Origin: Amphibalanus amphitrite
Lineage: Eukaryota > Arthropoda > Thecostraca > Balanomorpha > Balanidae
Direction of reading: 5' to 3'
Assembly: GCF_019059575.1 (NCBI RefSeq)
Contig: NW_024881501.1
Coordinates: 2,155,001 to 2,219,000, forward strand
Length of the DNA stretch: 64,000 nt
In this document: positions 21,786-33,249 of the stretch, in pieces
How the letters are laid out: every line of letters begins with the position of its first letter
How positions within the stretch are numbered: position 1 is the first letter of the stretch
Program-made: the position numbers and the translations under genes
Notes under the pieces: model-generated
Told to the model about the DNA's origin: nothing
The model's database searches: none
The model's input: the letters and a program-made list of their open reading frames with translations, nothing else

Positions 21786-23360
21786 TGTCTTTTTTTGAAA
21801 TGTAGACTTTAAATCGTACACTTGCGTATATCGAAGCATAACTGATAAAGGCTGACATTCGCTAAAACGTAATCACTGAAACTGTTTAATCTAGCTAAGG
21901 TTAACATATTTGCATCCAATAATTTACATAAAAATTGATGGTTTATGTAAAAGTTTATTTAAAAAAATGACTTTTCATTCAGCCATTTTACCAACCAGCG
22001 TAACACTTTTCAGCGTAACTTCCATCCATGTTTTACATCGCTGCTCTTGAAATGGCTTCTGTATATATTATCTGTGGAATGCAGCTGCCATACCTATCGC
22101 CGCACAGCACGAGTTGAGCTCTGCTGGGCCGTAAAGGGGCACGGCGCGCTCAGGGCGCGGTCGGCGCAGCTCGTTAGCATGTCGAGGGTGCAGAATATGT
22201 GCTCACCTCCCACACCCTCCCACGCTCTCCTCCCCGCGCAACATCATAGTGCCCGGAAGCTGCCGCTATGTTTCAGCTTATCTTGCACTTATATCTTTAT
22301 TTCATTCCTGCAGCTCAGTGCAATATTTTTACGAGACTAGCTGTCGACGTGGGGTGGGAGCATTTACATGTCCATGTATTCCTGTCATTTATGATGCGCG
22401 GTATCAGCAGAAGTCTGGCTCAAGTCCTAGTTTTGGCAGATCAGCCATCATAGTTAATGAGATAAGTCGAATTTGAAAGAGGCCGAGCCGCTGTTCCCGA
22501 GGCCGTGGCACTCTTAGCTATCTCAGTCTTTTTTCAAAGCAACTAACGTACGGGCCGAACCTACAATGGGCTTCTAAGGGATGGATGTGAAATAAGAATA
22601 GCAGAACGCTACACAGTTTTCAAACGCTAACCCGTGGCCCCACGCTTTTCCAAAGTAGGGTAACGAACCTCTTTGGGTCAATGATGCCAGATTCAAACGG
22701 ATTGTTTCAAATAGAGAACGCTATAAACGAAGCCAGGCACACGTGGCCTGCGATACACAACGGGATGGGCTGCACCATAACCCGATCAACACCCAAACAG
22801 CTTCATCGCCTATTCTAGCACATGCAATCCCAGACACTAGCGCTCCCCTTCATCGGCGCGACTCACGCGAGCCGGCCGATGTGCGGTCGTGTTTCTCACA
22901 CTGGCGACCAGACGGCGCCCTGGCTCTCCGGCGGCTGGGCGGCGGATAATGGGCTAATCCCCGCCATGAACCGAGCTGAGAGACCGATCGAGGCGGCCGT
23001 GATGAAAGCTCGCCGTTAACGGGTATTTCTCTGACGGTTGCAGCGCCGGCCTCTGACAGGGCACGGTGTGAGAGGGCAGCTCAACGCGGCCACAATAGGA
23101 GAGTGATAACCGGGCTGTATCCGGGCTACACGTGGGCCACCTTCCTGGGAAAAATATCGAGCCGGGCCGCGCTGTGGCGACTGTGGGCACTGGAGGATAT
23201 TCTTAACAGGACAGTGGTGGTTTCACTCAGCCGAGTGTCCACAAAAAGAAATAATCGTCATATTTTATCGAGAACGTCGACCATGCTTGTTCCAAGTTCC
23301 ATCGTCAGGCGTTGGACATTATCATTTGTTATTTATTGTTATATGCCGACTGGTAAAAAC
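21786..23360. other. Unannotated non-coding
   Basis: AT-rich then GC-rich sequence. No gene, RNA or repeat recognised. Confidence 0.3.
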
Positions 23361-23455
23361 CGGTCCCGTAGCTCCGTCGTTAGGACGTCGGGCTCCACTT
23401 AGTGAGAGCACGCGTCCCGAATACGACAATCCGGGGTTCGGTGGCAGGCCGTAAC
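23361..23455 (+). repeat. tRNA-like SINE head or tRNA relic
   Basis: GGTCCCGTAGCTCCGTCGTT resembles a tRNA 5' half with an A-box (TAGCTCCGTCGTTAGG). About 50 nt further GGGGTTCGGTGGC resembles a weakened B-box (GGTTCGANTCC). The folding arms do not close well, so this looks like a tRNA-derived SINE promoter or pseudo-tRNA rather than a functional tRNA. Confidence 0.35.
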
Positions 23456-23487
23456 CAGCTGAAGTCCGTGAGGGGACCGGCCGTGCG

Positions 23488-24867
23488 CGGCCTTGTGCGT
23501 ACGCCCTCGCACTCGCAGAGGGGGAGGGGGGGGGGGGGTAGCTGATGGATTCCCACTCGGTTTTTCACGAATAACTTGCGCAAAAAGAGGTCGATCGCGA
23601 CGAATCTTTCGGTATCCTCGAGTTGCTGAAGTTTAACCCGCGCCCGGCTGGGGGTCCTGGATTTCCACGCCCTGCTGGGGGGGGGGGGGGTGTTTGAACA
23701 CCCCCCTTGTAACTCGGCCCCTGGGCCACGTAGCGATACGCGGAAGGCGGCGTTCGAAAGAGCGTAAAAAATAATGACGAAATCACTTCAGTCAATTTTT
23801 TGGTCAGGTCAAAGGTAAGGTCACCAGAGGTCATTGAAGGAAACATTTCGCCGATTTCCAGGTCGAATGTCGAAAATTTCCAAGAAGCCAACGCATACCT
23901 AACTCGGGAACCAATAGAGCTACAGCGCCGCAGAAAAGTGCATTCGATAGCCCTATTAACGCCCTTTCTGAGTAATTCTCTCAGATTTGACCTAACGTCA
24001 ACGGTTTTGCCTGCAGGGGGCAAAAACCGCAAAAATAGCCGATTTTTTCGGAAACAGTTTTTCTGCAATAACTTTTGACCCACGCCTTGTACGAGCTTAC
24101 TTTTACCGGCATCGTGTTCCTCTCGTCAAGACGCATCGAATGAACCATAACTTGACCTTGAAAGGTCAACTTGAAAATTTGACCTCAGGTCAAGGTCATG
24201 ACCTGACCGGAAAGGGTCATGTTGCATATCAATCGATCCGTATCGTCGAGCTGAACACATCTAAGGCGTTTTCATCGCTCTAGCATGCCTCTATCAAATG
24301 TTATTTGCGAAAAACTGTTAGATACCATTCGTGACCTAAGATGACCTCAGGGCACAAACAAGGGTCACGGACACCATTTTCATGTTCAGTGTGACTAAAC
24401 CACTTGTAATTCGGTGTTTGGGAGTGTTTATAATGTCTTTCGTCCAAAAGAGGCGCATTTCAATTTTCTCCCATTGACTTATAATGGGGAGGTCGCAAAA
24501 TTGACCTGACCTTAGGTCATCGATATCAAAATTCTGAGATAAACATTTTGTACATGCTATTGCTCTTAGCAGTCGCTGAAAGTTTCAAAGAGATCGGTCA
24601 CTCGGTGTAGCTATGACAGACATTGAAACTTTTTATGAGGTGAGGTCACTTCAAGTGACCTGGTGACCTGACCTTGAATGACCTTGGTCTGAAATTTTCA
24701 CAACATGTGTAGAATTGATGTATGATAAGGTGTACCAAAAACGGCGGCGCGAAGCGCCACCGTTTTTGAGATATTCGCGAAAAAACACAAGGGGGGTGTT
24801 CAAACACCCCCCCCCCCCAGCAGGGCGCGGGTTAACCGCCCCCCCCCCCTCGCCGGGCGAGAGTTAA
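23488..24867. mobile_element. Deleted MITE hosting a nested MITE
   Basis: The left part (about 23488-23636) has CCCTCGCACTCGCAGAGGGG, a G-run, and GGTTTTTCACGAATAACTTGCGCAAAA-type sequence seen just inside family 1 ends. The right part (24836-24867) is a C-run then CGCCGGGCGAGAGTTAA. Between them lies the complete element 23633-24835. Removing it leaves a short copy of under 200 bp, so the host was already internally deleted. The left limit is approximate. Confidence 0.5.
23633..24835. mobile_element. piggyBac-like MITE, family 4, complete
   Basis: TTAA at 23633-23636 and 24832-24835. The left is the long end: CCCGCGCC, then CGGCTGGGGG, then CTGCTGGGG exactly 27 nt after the first motif, then a GTGTTTGAACAC palindrome between G- and C-runs. 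The right is the short end: the reverse complement palindrome GTGTTCAAACAC and CCAGCAGGGCGCGGG. The interior has many AGGTCA sites and CCATTGACTTATAATGG at 24471-24487. Non-coding. Confidence 0.88.
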
Positions 24868-25779
24868 ACTTCGGACTCTAAATTCACCCATAGACAGGTT
24901 ATTGCGCGATCAGAGGGTGGAGGGCAGTGCCCATGCAACAGGCTCTGCTTAGCGGGGGCTCTGTCCTTGTGAATCCCTCCATTCAAGCGGTTCGGACTAA
25001 AGTGGTTAAAAACGGTTTCTTTTCCACGTATCTAAATCATGAGAGAACAATACCGTGCAGTCTTCCCGAAGTATTAGTTGATAATGGATCCAGAAAGATG
25101 GTAGGAATTAGTCTGAAAGTGGTGTCCGTGAGAATATCTCTCCCAATTATTTTCATCAAAATGATACTTTCATAGTTATCGATCGATACTAGAGGATATA
25201 GTTGTTACAAATAGCACACGCACCAACTAAACCGTAATAATGGGCTGTCGGCTGTGGCATGCAGCGACTGACAATAGTGCATTAGGTAATAGAGCTGATG
25301 GCTAAACTACGCCGAGCCTCCAACTTGAGACAAAAAATCAATTCAAACCACCCGTATCACAATTCAAAACACTCGACCACGGGGACAACAAAGTGAAACC
25401 GTGTGTAGCTAGTAGATAGCTTTTCTATCGGAGTCTCCTTTACCTTACATTGACTGCAGGTGAACCCGTGAAGTATGCTAAGCGTGCGCCATTCGCCATC
25501 CCCTGTAGCTATGCAAGCAGATCGTTGTGACATTTTTCATTTTGACCACATATTTTTGAAGCTTGCTAGTTTTCAAGGTCATAAATCGAAGATAAAGAAT
25601 CGCTTCATCCTCCATCTGCTTTTCTCCGGACTGGCGTTTGATCAATCGTCAGATAGGTGAGCAGGAAAGCAGCGGGCCACATGGCCTACCGACCATGCAG
25701 GCCTGGGGGCTGCCCCATGCTGCGCCGGCCGGGACCCTCCGGTGCGCGCGGCGGAACAGCTGCCTTGTCACTGCCGGCG
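24868..25779. other. Unannotated non-coding
   Basis: No gene or repeat recognised before the minisatellite. Confidence 0.3.
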
Positions 25780-26826
25780 GCCACTGCACTGCTGAGAGCC
25801 CCTAGGGGGTGCTGCTAACATCCTAACCGGTCAGAACAGGAGCCACTGCTGAGAGCCCCTGGGGGTGCTGCAGCATCCTAACTGGTCAGAACAGGAGCCA
25901 CTGCTGAGAGCCCCTGGGGGTGCTGCAGCATCCTAACCGGTCAGAACAGGAGCCACTGCTGAGAGCCCCTGGGGGTGCTGCTAACATCCTAACTGGTCAG
26001 AACAGGAGCCACTGCTGAGAGCCCCTGGGGGTGCTGCTAACATCCTAACTGGTCAGAACAGGAGCCACTGCTGAGAGCCCCTGGGGGTGCTGCTAACATC
26101 CTAACTGGTCAGAACAGGAGCCACTGCTGAGAGCCCCTGGGGGTGCTGCTAACATCCTAACTGGTCAGAACAGGAGCCACTGCTGAGAGATACAGATACA
26201 GATAGATACAGATGTATTCAAAAGAAATCCATACAATATGGCTTTTCATTCTTCTACGTCAGTTACAATGCGGACACAATGAGGACACATTTACACTAAA
26301 CACACAAACCCATCATACATACACCAACTGCTCACAGCGCGTCAGCCGATCTCACGAGCCGCCTGACAGTACGGCGGAACCCAGGCTCGCCGGGAACAGC
26401 TTGCACACTGTTCAGTAATCTCACTCCCCGAAAACACATTCTCCTCCTTCCAGCTTCGGTACGAATGTTGGGGCATGTGATTAGCCCCGACTGTCATGTT
26501 GCATGGGCATGCCTTTGGTCCGCTCTCGGTCCAATGGTGTTGTACAGGTACTCAGGCTGTCCCGTCTCAATTATACGCGCTAGCGCACACACAGTGTGGT
26601 AGGCAGCAAGCTGCTCTGCGTTCAGCCAGCGGAGCTCCTGCAGCGCCCCGCTGACATGGTCAAAGCGTCGTTTGCCCGTCACGACTCGAACACAAAAGTG
26701 AACAACTTTCTGAATCCGGCCGAGCTGGGTCACACCACATGTGCCGTAAGCCCCTGGGGGTGCTGCTAACATCCCAACCGGTCAGAACAGGAGCCACTGC
26801 TGAGAGCCCCTGGGGGTGCTGGGAAC
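25780..26826. repeat. 56-bp minisatellite split by a LINE insertion
   Basis: About seven to eight units of 55-56 bp (GGTCAGAACAGGAGCCACTG, CTGAGAGCCCCTGGGGGTGC, TGCTAACATCCTAAC). The array stops at 26189 after GCTGAGAG and resumes at 26751 with CCCCTGGGGG, precisely the next bases of the unit. The intervening 561 bp are a retrotransposon fragment. Confidence 0.92.
26332..26750 (-). pseudogene. Non-LTR retrotransposon 3' fragment
   Basis: Minus-strand C-terminal tail of a LINE reverse transcriptase polyprotein: TQLGRIQKVVHFCVRVVTGK, then WLNAEQLAAYHTVCALARI, then TGQPEYLYNTIGP. After an in-frame TGA at 26494-26496 the same frame continues with PNIRTEAGRRRMCFRG and LLNSVQAVPGEPGFRRTV to a stop at 26332-26334. 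The conserved sequence past the TGA shows a point-nonsense pseudogene. The 3' end carries ATCTGT-type short repeats at 26190-26215, like a LINE tail. The element is 5' truncated and inserted cleanly in the minisatellite. Confidence 0.75.
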
Positions 26827-27085
26827 ATCCGACCCGGCCAGACCGGTCAGACATCTGTAGTCCAGGAGCAGGAGGCTGAGGGCCCAACACTTCCAATTTC
26901 CATTCAGGCCCGGTTGGAGGACTATTTGCTATCCAATTATTCTAATGTGCGCCGTCGAGAAGCCGGGATATGCAGAATACGCCAGACGACGGATTATAAT
27001 GATCACACCTCGATAATGAGACCGCCGCTTTCCTGCCCGGTGCGCGCCACCGCGATATTTCACTGGCGGGGGTTTCTAGGTCCGG

Positions 27086-28950
27086 CCGGGTGGACTGAGT
27101 CGCCCGCTGTGCCGGGAGGTGGTGCGACTGGTGAGACACACCGTGAGCCGCGGGGTGGTGAGACACACCGTGTGCCGCGGGGTGGTGAGGTCCCGTGAGC
27201 CGCGGGGTGGTGAGACACACCGTGTGCCGCGGGGAGGTGAGACACACGATGTGCCGCGGGGTGGTGAGACACACCTTGTGCCTCGGGGTGGTGAGGTCCC
27301 GTGAGCCGCGGGGTGGTGAGGTGAGACACACCGTGTGCCGCGGGGTGGTGAGTGAGACACACGATGTGCCGCGGGGTGGTGAGGTGAGATACACCGTGTA
27401 CCGCGGGGTGGTGAGACACACCGTGTGCCGCGGGGTGGTGATGTCCCGTGTACCGCGGGGTGGTGAGACACACCGTGTGCTGCGGGGTGGTGAGACACAC
27501 CATGTGCCGCGGGGAGGTGAGTGAGACACACCGTGAGCCGCGGGGTGGTGAGGTGAGACACACGATGTGCCGCGGGGTGGTGAGGTCCCGTGAGCCGAGG
27601 GGTGTTGAGTGAGACACACCGTGTGCCGCGGGGTGGTGAGACACACCGTGTGCCGCGGGGTGGTGAGACACACGATGTGCCGCGGGGTGGTGACACACAC
27701 CGTGTGCCGCGGGGTGGTGAGACACACCGTGTGCCGCGGGGTGGTGAGTGAGACACACGATGTGCCACGGGGTGGTGAACCGCAACCAGTGTGCCGCGGG
27801 GTGTTGAGGTCCCGTGTGCCGCGAGGAGGTGAGACACACCGTGTGCCGCGGGGTGGTGAGACACACCGTGAGCCGCGGGGTGGTGGGTGAGACACACGGT
27901 GTGCCGCGGGGTGGTGAGTGAGACACACGATGTGCCGCGGGGTGGTGAGGTGAGATACACCGTGTACCGCGGGGTGGTGAGACACACCGTGTGCTGCGGG
28001 GTGGTGAGACACACCATGTGCCGCGGGGAGGTGAGTGAGACACACCGTGAGCCGCGGGGTGGTGAGGTGAGACACACGATGTGCCGCGGGGTGGTGAGGT
28101 CCCGTGAGCCGAGGGGTGTTGAGTGAGACACACCGTGTGCCGCGGGGTGGTGAGACACACCGTGTGCCGCGGGGTGGTGAGACACACGATGTGCCGCGGG
28201 GTGGTGACACACACCGTGTGCCGCGGGGTGGTGAGTGAGCCACACGATGTGCCACGGGGTGGTGAAGCGCAACCAGTGTGCCGCGGGGTGGTGAGGTCCC
28301 GTGTGCCGCGGGGAGGTGAGACACACCGTGTGCCGCGGGGTGGTGAGACACACCGTGAGCCGCGGGGTGGTGGGTGAGACACACGGTGTGCCGCGGGGTG
28401 GTGAGTGAGACACACGATGTGCCGCGGGGTGGTGAGTGAGACACACCGTGTGCCGCGGGGTGGTGAGACACACCGTGTGCCGCGGGGTGGTGAGACACAC
28501 CGTGTGCCGCGGGGTGGTGAGACACACGATGTGCCGCGGGGTGGTGAGACACACCGTGTGCCGCGGGGTGGTGGGTGAGACACACCGTGTGCCGCGGGGT
28601 GGTGAGTGAGACACACGATGTGCCGCGGGGTGGTGAGTGAGACACACCGTGTGCCGCGGGGTGGTGAGTGAGACACGATGTGCCGCGGGGTGGTGAGTGA
28701 GACACACCGTGTGCCGCGGGGTGGTGAGACACACCGTGTGCCGCGGGGTGGTGAGACACACGATGTGCCGCGGGGTGGTGACACACACCGTGTGCCGCGG
28801 GGTGGTGAGACACACCGTGTGCCGCGGGGAGGTGAGACACACCGTGTGCCGCGGGGTGGTGAGACACACCTTGTGCCGCGGGGTGGTGAGGTGCAGCCCG
28901 TGGGCCGCGGGGTGGTGAGGTCCCGTGAGCCGCGGGGTGGAAGGGACCGG
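27086..28950. repeat. 27-bp satellite, about 1.85 kb
   Basis: Units of GAGACACACCGTGTGCCGCG plus GGGTGGT (27 bp). Variants include CACGATGTG, CCGTGAGCC, GAGGTCCC and GTGAGTGAG spacers. A higher-order block is duplicated with an offset of 514 bp (27481 against 27995, 27601 against 28115). The offset falls to 487 at 27782 against 28268, a loss of one 27-bp unit. Because 27 is divisible by three, all three minus-strand frames stay open for over 640 codons. Confidence 0.95.
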
Positions 28951-29209
28951 CAGTCGCCGACCGCCGCCCGGCCGCCCGACACTGTTGCCATGGTGACACG
29001 GTCCAGCGGTCACCCCGATCACAGCGTTCCGCTCTGGCGCGCAGGCCCGAGGGCACGCATACGTAGGGTACCTACAGACAGCAGGCAGAGAGCCGGGGGA
29101 GGGTAAGAGAGAGAGAGGGCATCAAAGGACAATAAAGATAGAAAAGAGGAGCAGGGAGATGAGAGGAAGGGATCAAAAGTGGGAGAAAGACAGACACACA
29201 GACGGACGG

Positions 29210-29267
29210 TCAGAGACAGAGACAGATACAGAGACAGAGACAGAGACAGAGACAGAGACATTGAGAT

Positions 29268-29345
<78 letters not shown>
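29210..29345. repeat. GA microsatellite
   Basis: (GACAGA)n grades into about 78 bp of pure (GA)n. Confidence 0.95.
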
Positions 29346-29346
<1 letters not shown>

Positions 29347-29831
29347 CAGGGGGAAAGGGGAGAGGAGAGAGATGAGGGCAGATGAGCTGGCCTTGTTCGG
29401 ATAATTGCTGCAGCACGATAGGGTCGTCGCTGGGCGCGTTTAATTTGCGGTTAGGACTGCGGCGGTGAGTGATGGACTTTTCGCCGGCGCGCACATAGAC
29501 CAGCTGGCGGCGAGCGCTGCGCGCTGTCGGACGGGCGCTCAGCGATATACATACGCTGCATAGTAATGACCTGTCTTCCGAGCGACAGATACCTGGAGTA
29601 AGTAACGAGCAGATACCTGGAGGGAAACTCTCCATACACATCGCCCTTCTGTGGTTCTACAATCAGCAGCATTTATTTCAACAATTTACAGCTTTTTGGT
29701 TAGCGCCGTATCCGAGCACCGGAAGGGGCCAAGTGTCAGTACGTACATACATACAGAGTGTCACAGAGGCAGAGCTGCAGTGTCCGCATCCCAGAGCCCA
29801 GCAGGCCCGTATAGGTACCTACAGTTTTGAA
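29346..29831. other. Unannotated non-coding
   Basis: No gene. A short tandem AGATACCTGGAG... occurs at about 29586-29625. Confidence 0.3.
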
Positions 29832-30483
29832 GTTGGTTGTTAAGGCCTAAAAACGTAATCTACCTAATGCAGTTTTTCATGGCAAATCGAATGGTGCTAT
29901 TTTTGTTTCCGTACGAGGTCTAGAACTTCCAAAATATCATTTTTCAGAAAATTTGTTTGTCGTGAGTCATAAAATTTTGAATAACTCCCACATTTTTGAA
30001 CCGATTGTTCTAAAAATTGGTGTGTAGGTGCACATGGATCACTTCTCTGACATGTATTCCTGTTTTTTTCGATATACGCAAAATTTTGGATTTTATAATC
30101 ATTTTCCCATAAAAGTCGCTTTTTGAAAAAAAATTTGGGCCGAAATCAAAAATTTTCGAAAAAAGGAGATTTTCATTTGATAGACAAAGTAGAATCACGT
30201 ATAATCTTTTTTGTTACGTCTTGATTCCCTTAAAAATGAAGATGCTAGCGGCGTTTGAAATTTTGCCGTTTTTGAGGCGAAAATGGCGAACATGACGTAA
30301 CTAAAACGTCATTTTCTCAAAAAAAAAATCCGAAGGATTTCGCTCAAATTTTCAGGGAACGTGTCAAATTGTTGTAAGAAAAGGTACTGAAAGTTAAGCG
30401 GCGCTGCGCGGCGCCGTTTTTGAGATATTGCAAAAATTCGCAAGGGGGGTAAAATTTACCCCCCTCAGCACCGCGCGGGTTAA
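29832..30483. mobile_element. piggyBac-like MITE, left-truncated
   Basis: Starts abruptly at TTTTGAAGTTGGTTGTT and follows the interior of the element at 61624-62285 closely by eye. It ends with the hairpin GGGGGGTAAAATTTACCCCC, then CAGCACCGCGCGGG and TTAA at 30480-30483. Only the short end survives. Confidence 0.78.
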
Positions 30484-31359
30484 GCCGAGTGTTCTGTGGA
30501 CGGAATATGGCTGCTGGCTGTGAACATCCGTGAATCTGAGTTCGAGCAAGTCGCCATTGGCTTGGGGACGTCTGGGTGCGCTGTTAACGCTCGATGGACA
30601 GTAACTAGCCGGCTGTCTGCCTGTCACATGTCCGTGCGCCAACTCTCCGATGGCCACTCAACAACGCATGTGCTCAACAACGTTCTGGCTGCGCGGAATC
30701 TTTGTTTGAGAAGCTGGCCGATCGATCACGATGCCATCAGTTTCAAGAATCTGTGGCAAAGCCATCACTTGTTATATCGATGCCCGCTCCCGAAACATGG
30801 TAGCTCTTAAACACACGACACGTTTCTGCTTCGAGTGTCATCGGGCTTATCGCGCTTATCGGACCATCGGATTAACGGCTGCAGTTTAAATACTATCGCT
30901 GGCCCGATTTGGACCCGATCGGAAGGCACGTGGTGAATTCACCACGTGCCTTCCGATCGGGTCCAAATCGTTCCATGTCTATGGGCATCATTATAAACGT
31001 GTCCCTGGCTCACTTTCCGAAGTAGCTCCAACTGATTATGGCTGAGCGCCGAAGAGGCCTGTCCATTACGCCGTCGGCGCTGGCCGCTCGGCCTCCATCT
31101 GAAAACAATTAGGCGCCGGAGACTATTAGTGATTACATGGCGGGCGTCTTCCGTCCCCTGCGATCCGCTCACCGTCCCGGACTCACTGGCCGGCGGCCTG
31201 GAGAGAGATCAGCCCCGGCACACCATCCCAGTCCCAGTCCCCACTGAATTAGGGACGCCGGGCGGAATGCCGCTGACGGCCCCTGGAGCGCGGTCTGTTG
31301 TGATGTTCTGCGCACGGCTCATTGGGGGCTGACACGGTGCGCGTCCTGTCCCGCCGCCC
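30484..31359. other. Non-coding, contains a perfect palindrome
   Basis: No gene recognised. The notable content is the palindrome at 30905-30970, listed separately. Confidence 0.35.
30905..30970. repeat. Perfect 66-bp palindrome, no spacer
   Basis: The 33-nt arm starting CGATTTGGACCCGATCGG is followed directly by its exact reverse complement, centred on GAATTC between 30937 and 30938. Bases 30904 and 30971 do not pair, so the palindrome ends sharply. It contains CACGTG in each arm. Confidence 0.97.
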
Positions 31360-32205
31360 TGTACTACCAGAGGTGTGTCCCGCCGTCCAGCCGCCCTGTA
31401 CTACCAGAGGTATGTCCCGCTGTCCAGCCGTGCTGTTTGGTCGTGCTGTCCTGTCCCCGCCGCCCTGTACTACCAGAGGTGTGTCCCGCTGTCCAGCCGT
31501 GCTGTTTGGTCGTGCTGTCCTGTCCCCGCCGCCCTGTACTACCAGAGGTGTGTCCCGCTGTCCAGCCGTGCTGTTTGGTCGTGCTGTCCTGTCCCCGCCG
31601 CCCTGTACTCTCAGAGGTGTGTCCCGCCGTCCAGCCGCCCTGTACTACCAGAGGTATGTCCCGCTGTCCAGTCGTGCTGTTTGGTCGTGCTGTCCTGTCC
31701 CCGCCGCCCTGTACTACCAGAGGTGTGTCCCGCTGTCCAGCCGTGCTGTTTGGTCGTGCTGTCCTGTCCCCGCCGCCCTGTACTACCAGAGGTGTGTCCC
31801 GCTGTCCAGCCGTGCTGTTTGGTCGTGCTGTCCTGTCCCCGCCGCCCTGTACTACCAGAGGTGTGTCCCGCTGTCCAGCCGTGCTGTTTGGTCGTGCTGT
31901 CCTGTCCCCGCCGCCCTGTACTACCAGAGGTATGTCCCGCTGTCCAGCCGTGCTGTTTGGTCGTGCTGTCCTGTCCCCGCCGCCCTGTACTACCAGAGGT
32001 GTGTCCCGCTGTCCAGCCGTCCTGTACTTCCAGAGGACACCGCTGTCCAGCCGTGCTGTTTGGTCGTGCTGTCCTGTCCCCGCCGCCCTGTACTACCAGA
32101 GGTACATATGTCCCGCTGTCCAGCCGTGCTGTTTGGTCGTGCTGTCCTGTCCCCGCCGCCCTGTACTACCAGAGGTGTGTCCCGCTGTCCAGCCGTGCTG
32201 TCTTT
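31360..32205. repeat. 69-bp satellite
   Basis: About eleven to twelve units of 69 bp (GTGTCCCGCTGTCCAGCCGT, GCTGTTTGGTCGTGCTGTCC, CCGCCGCCCTGTACTACCAG). Some units lack the middle segment. Spacing is exactly 69 bp between 31481 and 31550. All three plus frames are open because 69 is a multiple of three. Confidence 0.95.
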
Positions 32206-32640
32206 TCTTCTGCCTATCCGTCTGGTACTGAGCGGCTGAACGCTCGTCTGGTCGTGCTGTCTGCCTATCCGTCTGGTACTGAACGGCTGAACGCTCGTCT
32301 GGTCGTGCTGTCTGCCTATCCGTCTGGTACTGAGAGGCTGAACGCTCGTCTGGTCGTGCTGTCTGCCTGTCCGTATGGTACTGAGAGGCTGAACGCTCGT
32401 CTGGTCGTGCTGCCCGTTCCAGCTGTCGGATGTTGAGCGCTCGTCTGTTCAGCTGTCCTGTCCAGCTGTCTGCCCGTGCTGTCTGTCCAGCTGTCTGCCC
32501 GTGCTGTCCTGTCCAGCTGTCTGGTCGTGCTGTCTGGTCGTGATGTCTGGTCGTGCTGTCCTGTCCAGCTGTCTGGTTCTGCTGTTCCGTCCCGCTGTCT
32601 GGTCGTGCTTTCCTGTCCATCTGTCTGTCTGCGGTGCAGT
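32206..32640. repeat. 51-bp satellite and derived CTGTC repeats
   Basis: Four units of 51 bp (TCTGCCTATCCGTCTGGTAC, CGGCTGAACGCTCGTCTGG), then a degenerate CTGTCCTGTCCAGCTGTCTG array to about 32640. Both share GGTCGTGCTGTC with the preceding 69-bp satellite, suggesting a common origin. Confidence 0.9.
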
Positions 32641-33129
32641 GTCCGCGGCCAGTTTCCCTTTCCAAACCGGCCGGCCATGCGGCGCTCGGGACGGGATGGG
32701 CCGGGCCGGCACCCGCCGAAGGAATCCATCACCAGCCGCCGGCGCCCAGCGACGGCGACAAGCATAAGGTGGCGTCGACACCGTCACTTACCAGCGCGCC
32801 GGGCAACGTGACCGGGGAACGGCGCCACTCGGAGACCACTGTGCCGGCCGGCGCTGAGCCTCCTACAGTCACTGCACACATACATCAGTCGCTGCATACG
32901 CAGCCACACAGTACACACACTGCACAGTGCACGCCGCCAGGTTACGCCGTTTTCGCCCGGACGCTTGATTTCCACTTCGGCTCAGTTCCACTCCTAGCGT
33001 GTCCCATTGAGCTGAATGGCTCGTATATGCAAGCCAGGAGCTCTGGCTGGGCACAGGGTGAATGTTCCCTGCTCATTGATTGACGAGATGACGAACGAGC
33101 TCACATCTGTGGCTTGACGGGAAAATATC
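32641..33129. other. Unannotated non-coding
   Basis: GC-rich at first. No gene recognised. Confidence 0.3.
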
Positions 33130-33249
33130 GGCATGAGCGGCCCGACCCGGCCCGGGCCGGCCACGTGACACTTTTGAGAGGCTTGTATCTCGGCAACCGC
33201 TCGAGTGATCAACAACCGATCCTCGGCATCAGATAGATCCATCAGATAG

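Noticed and set aside
21110..21812. Cys-rich frames resembling a secreted repeat protein
   Set aside because: Produced by the TGTGTTACCGTGTC satellite; all three plus frames are open to a similar extent.
25780..26185. CRISPR-like array
   Set aside because: Units are directly tandem without unique spacers, and the context is eukaryotic.
26942..29056. Three overlapping minus-strand frames of about 640-700 codons
   Set aside because: They are the three frames of a 27-bp satellite without stop trinucleotides; the translations are pure repeats (SPPRGTRCV, HHPAAHGVSH, TTPRHTVCL).
31322..32436. Plus-strand frames of 264-353 codons
   Set aside because: The 69-bp and 51-bp satellites are divisible by three, so frames stay open; no domain or start context.
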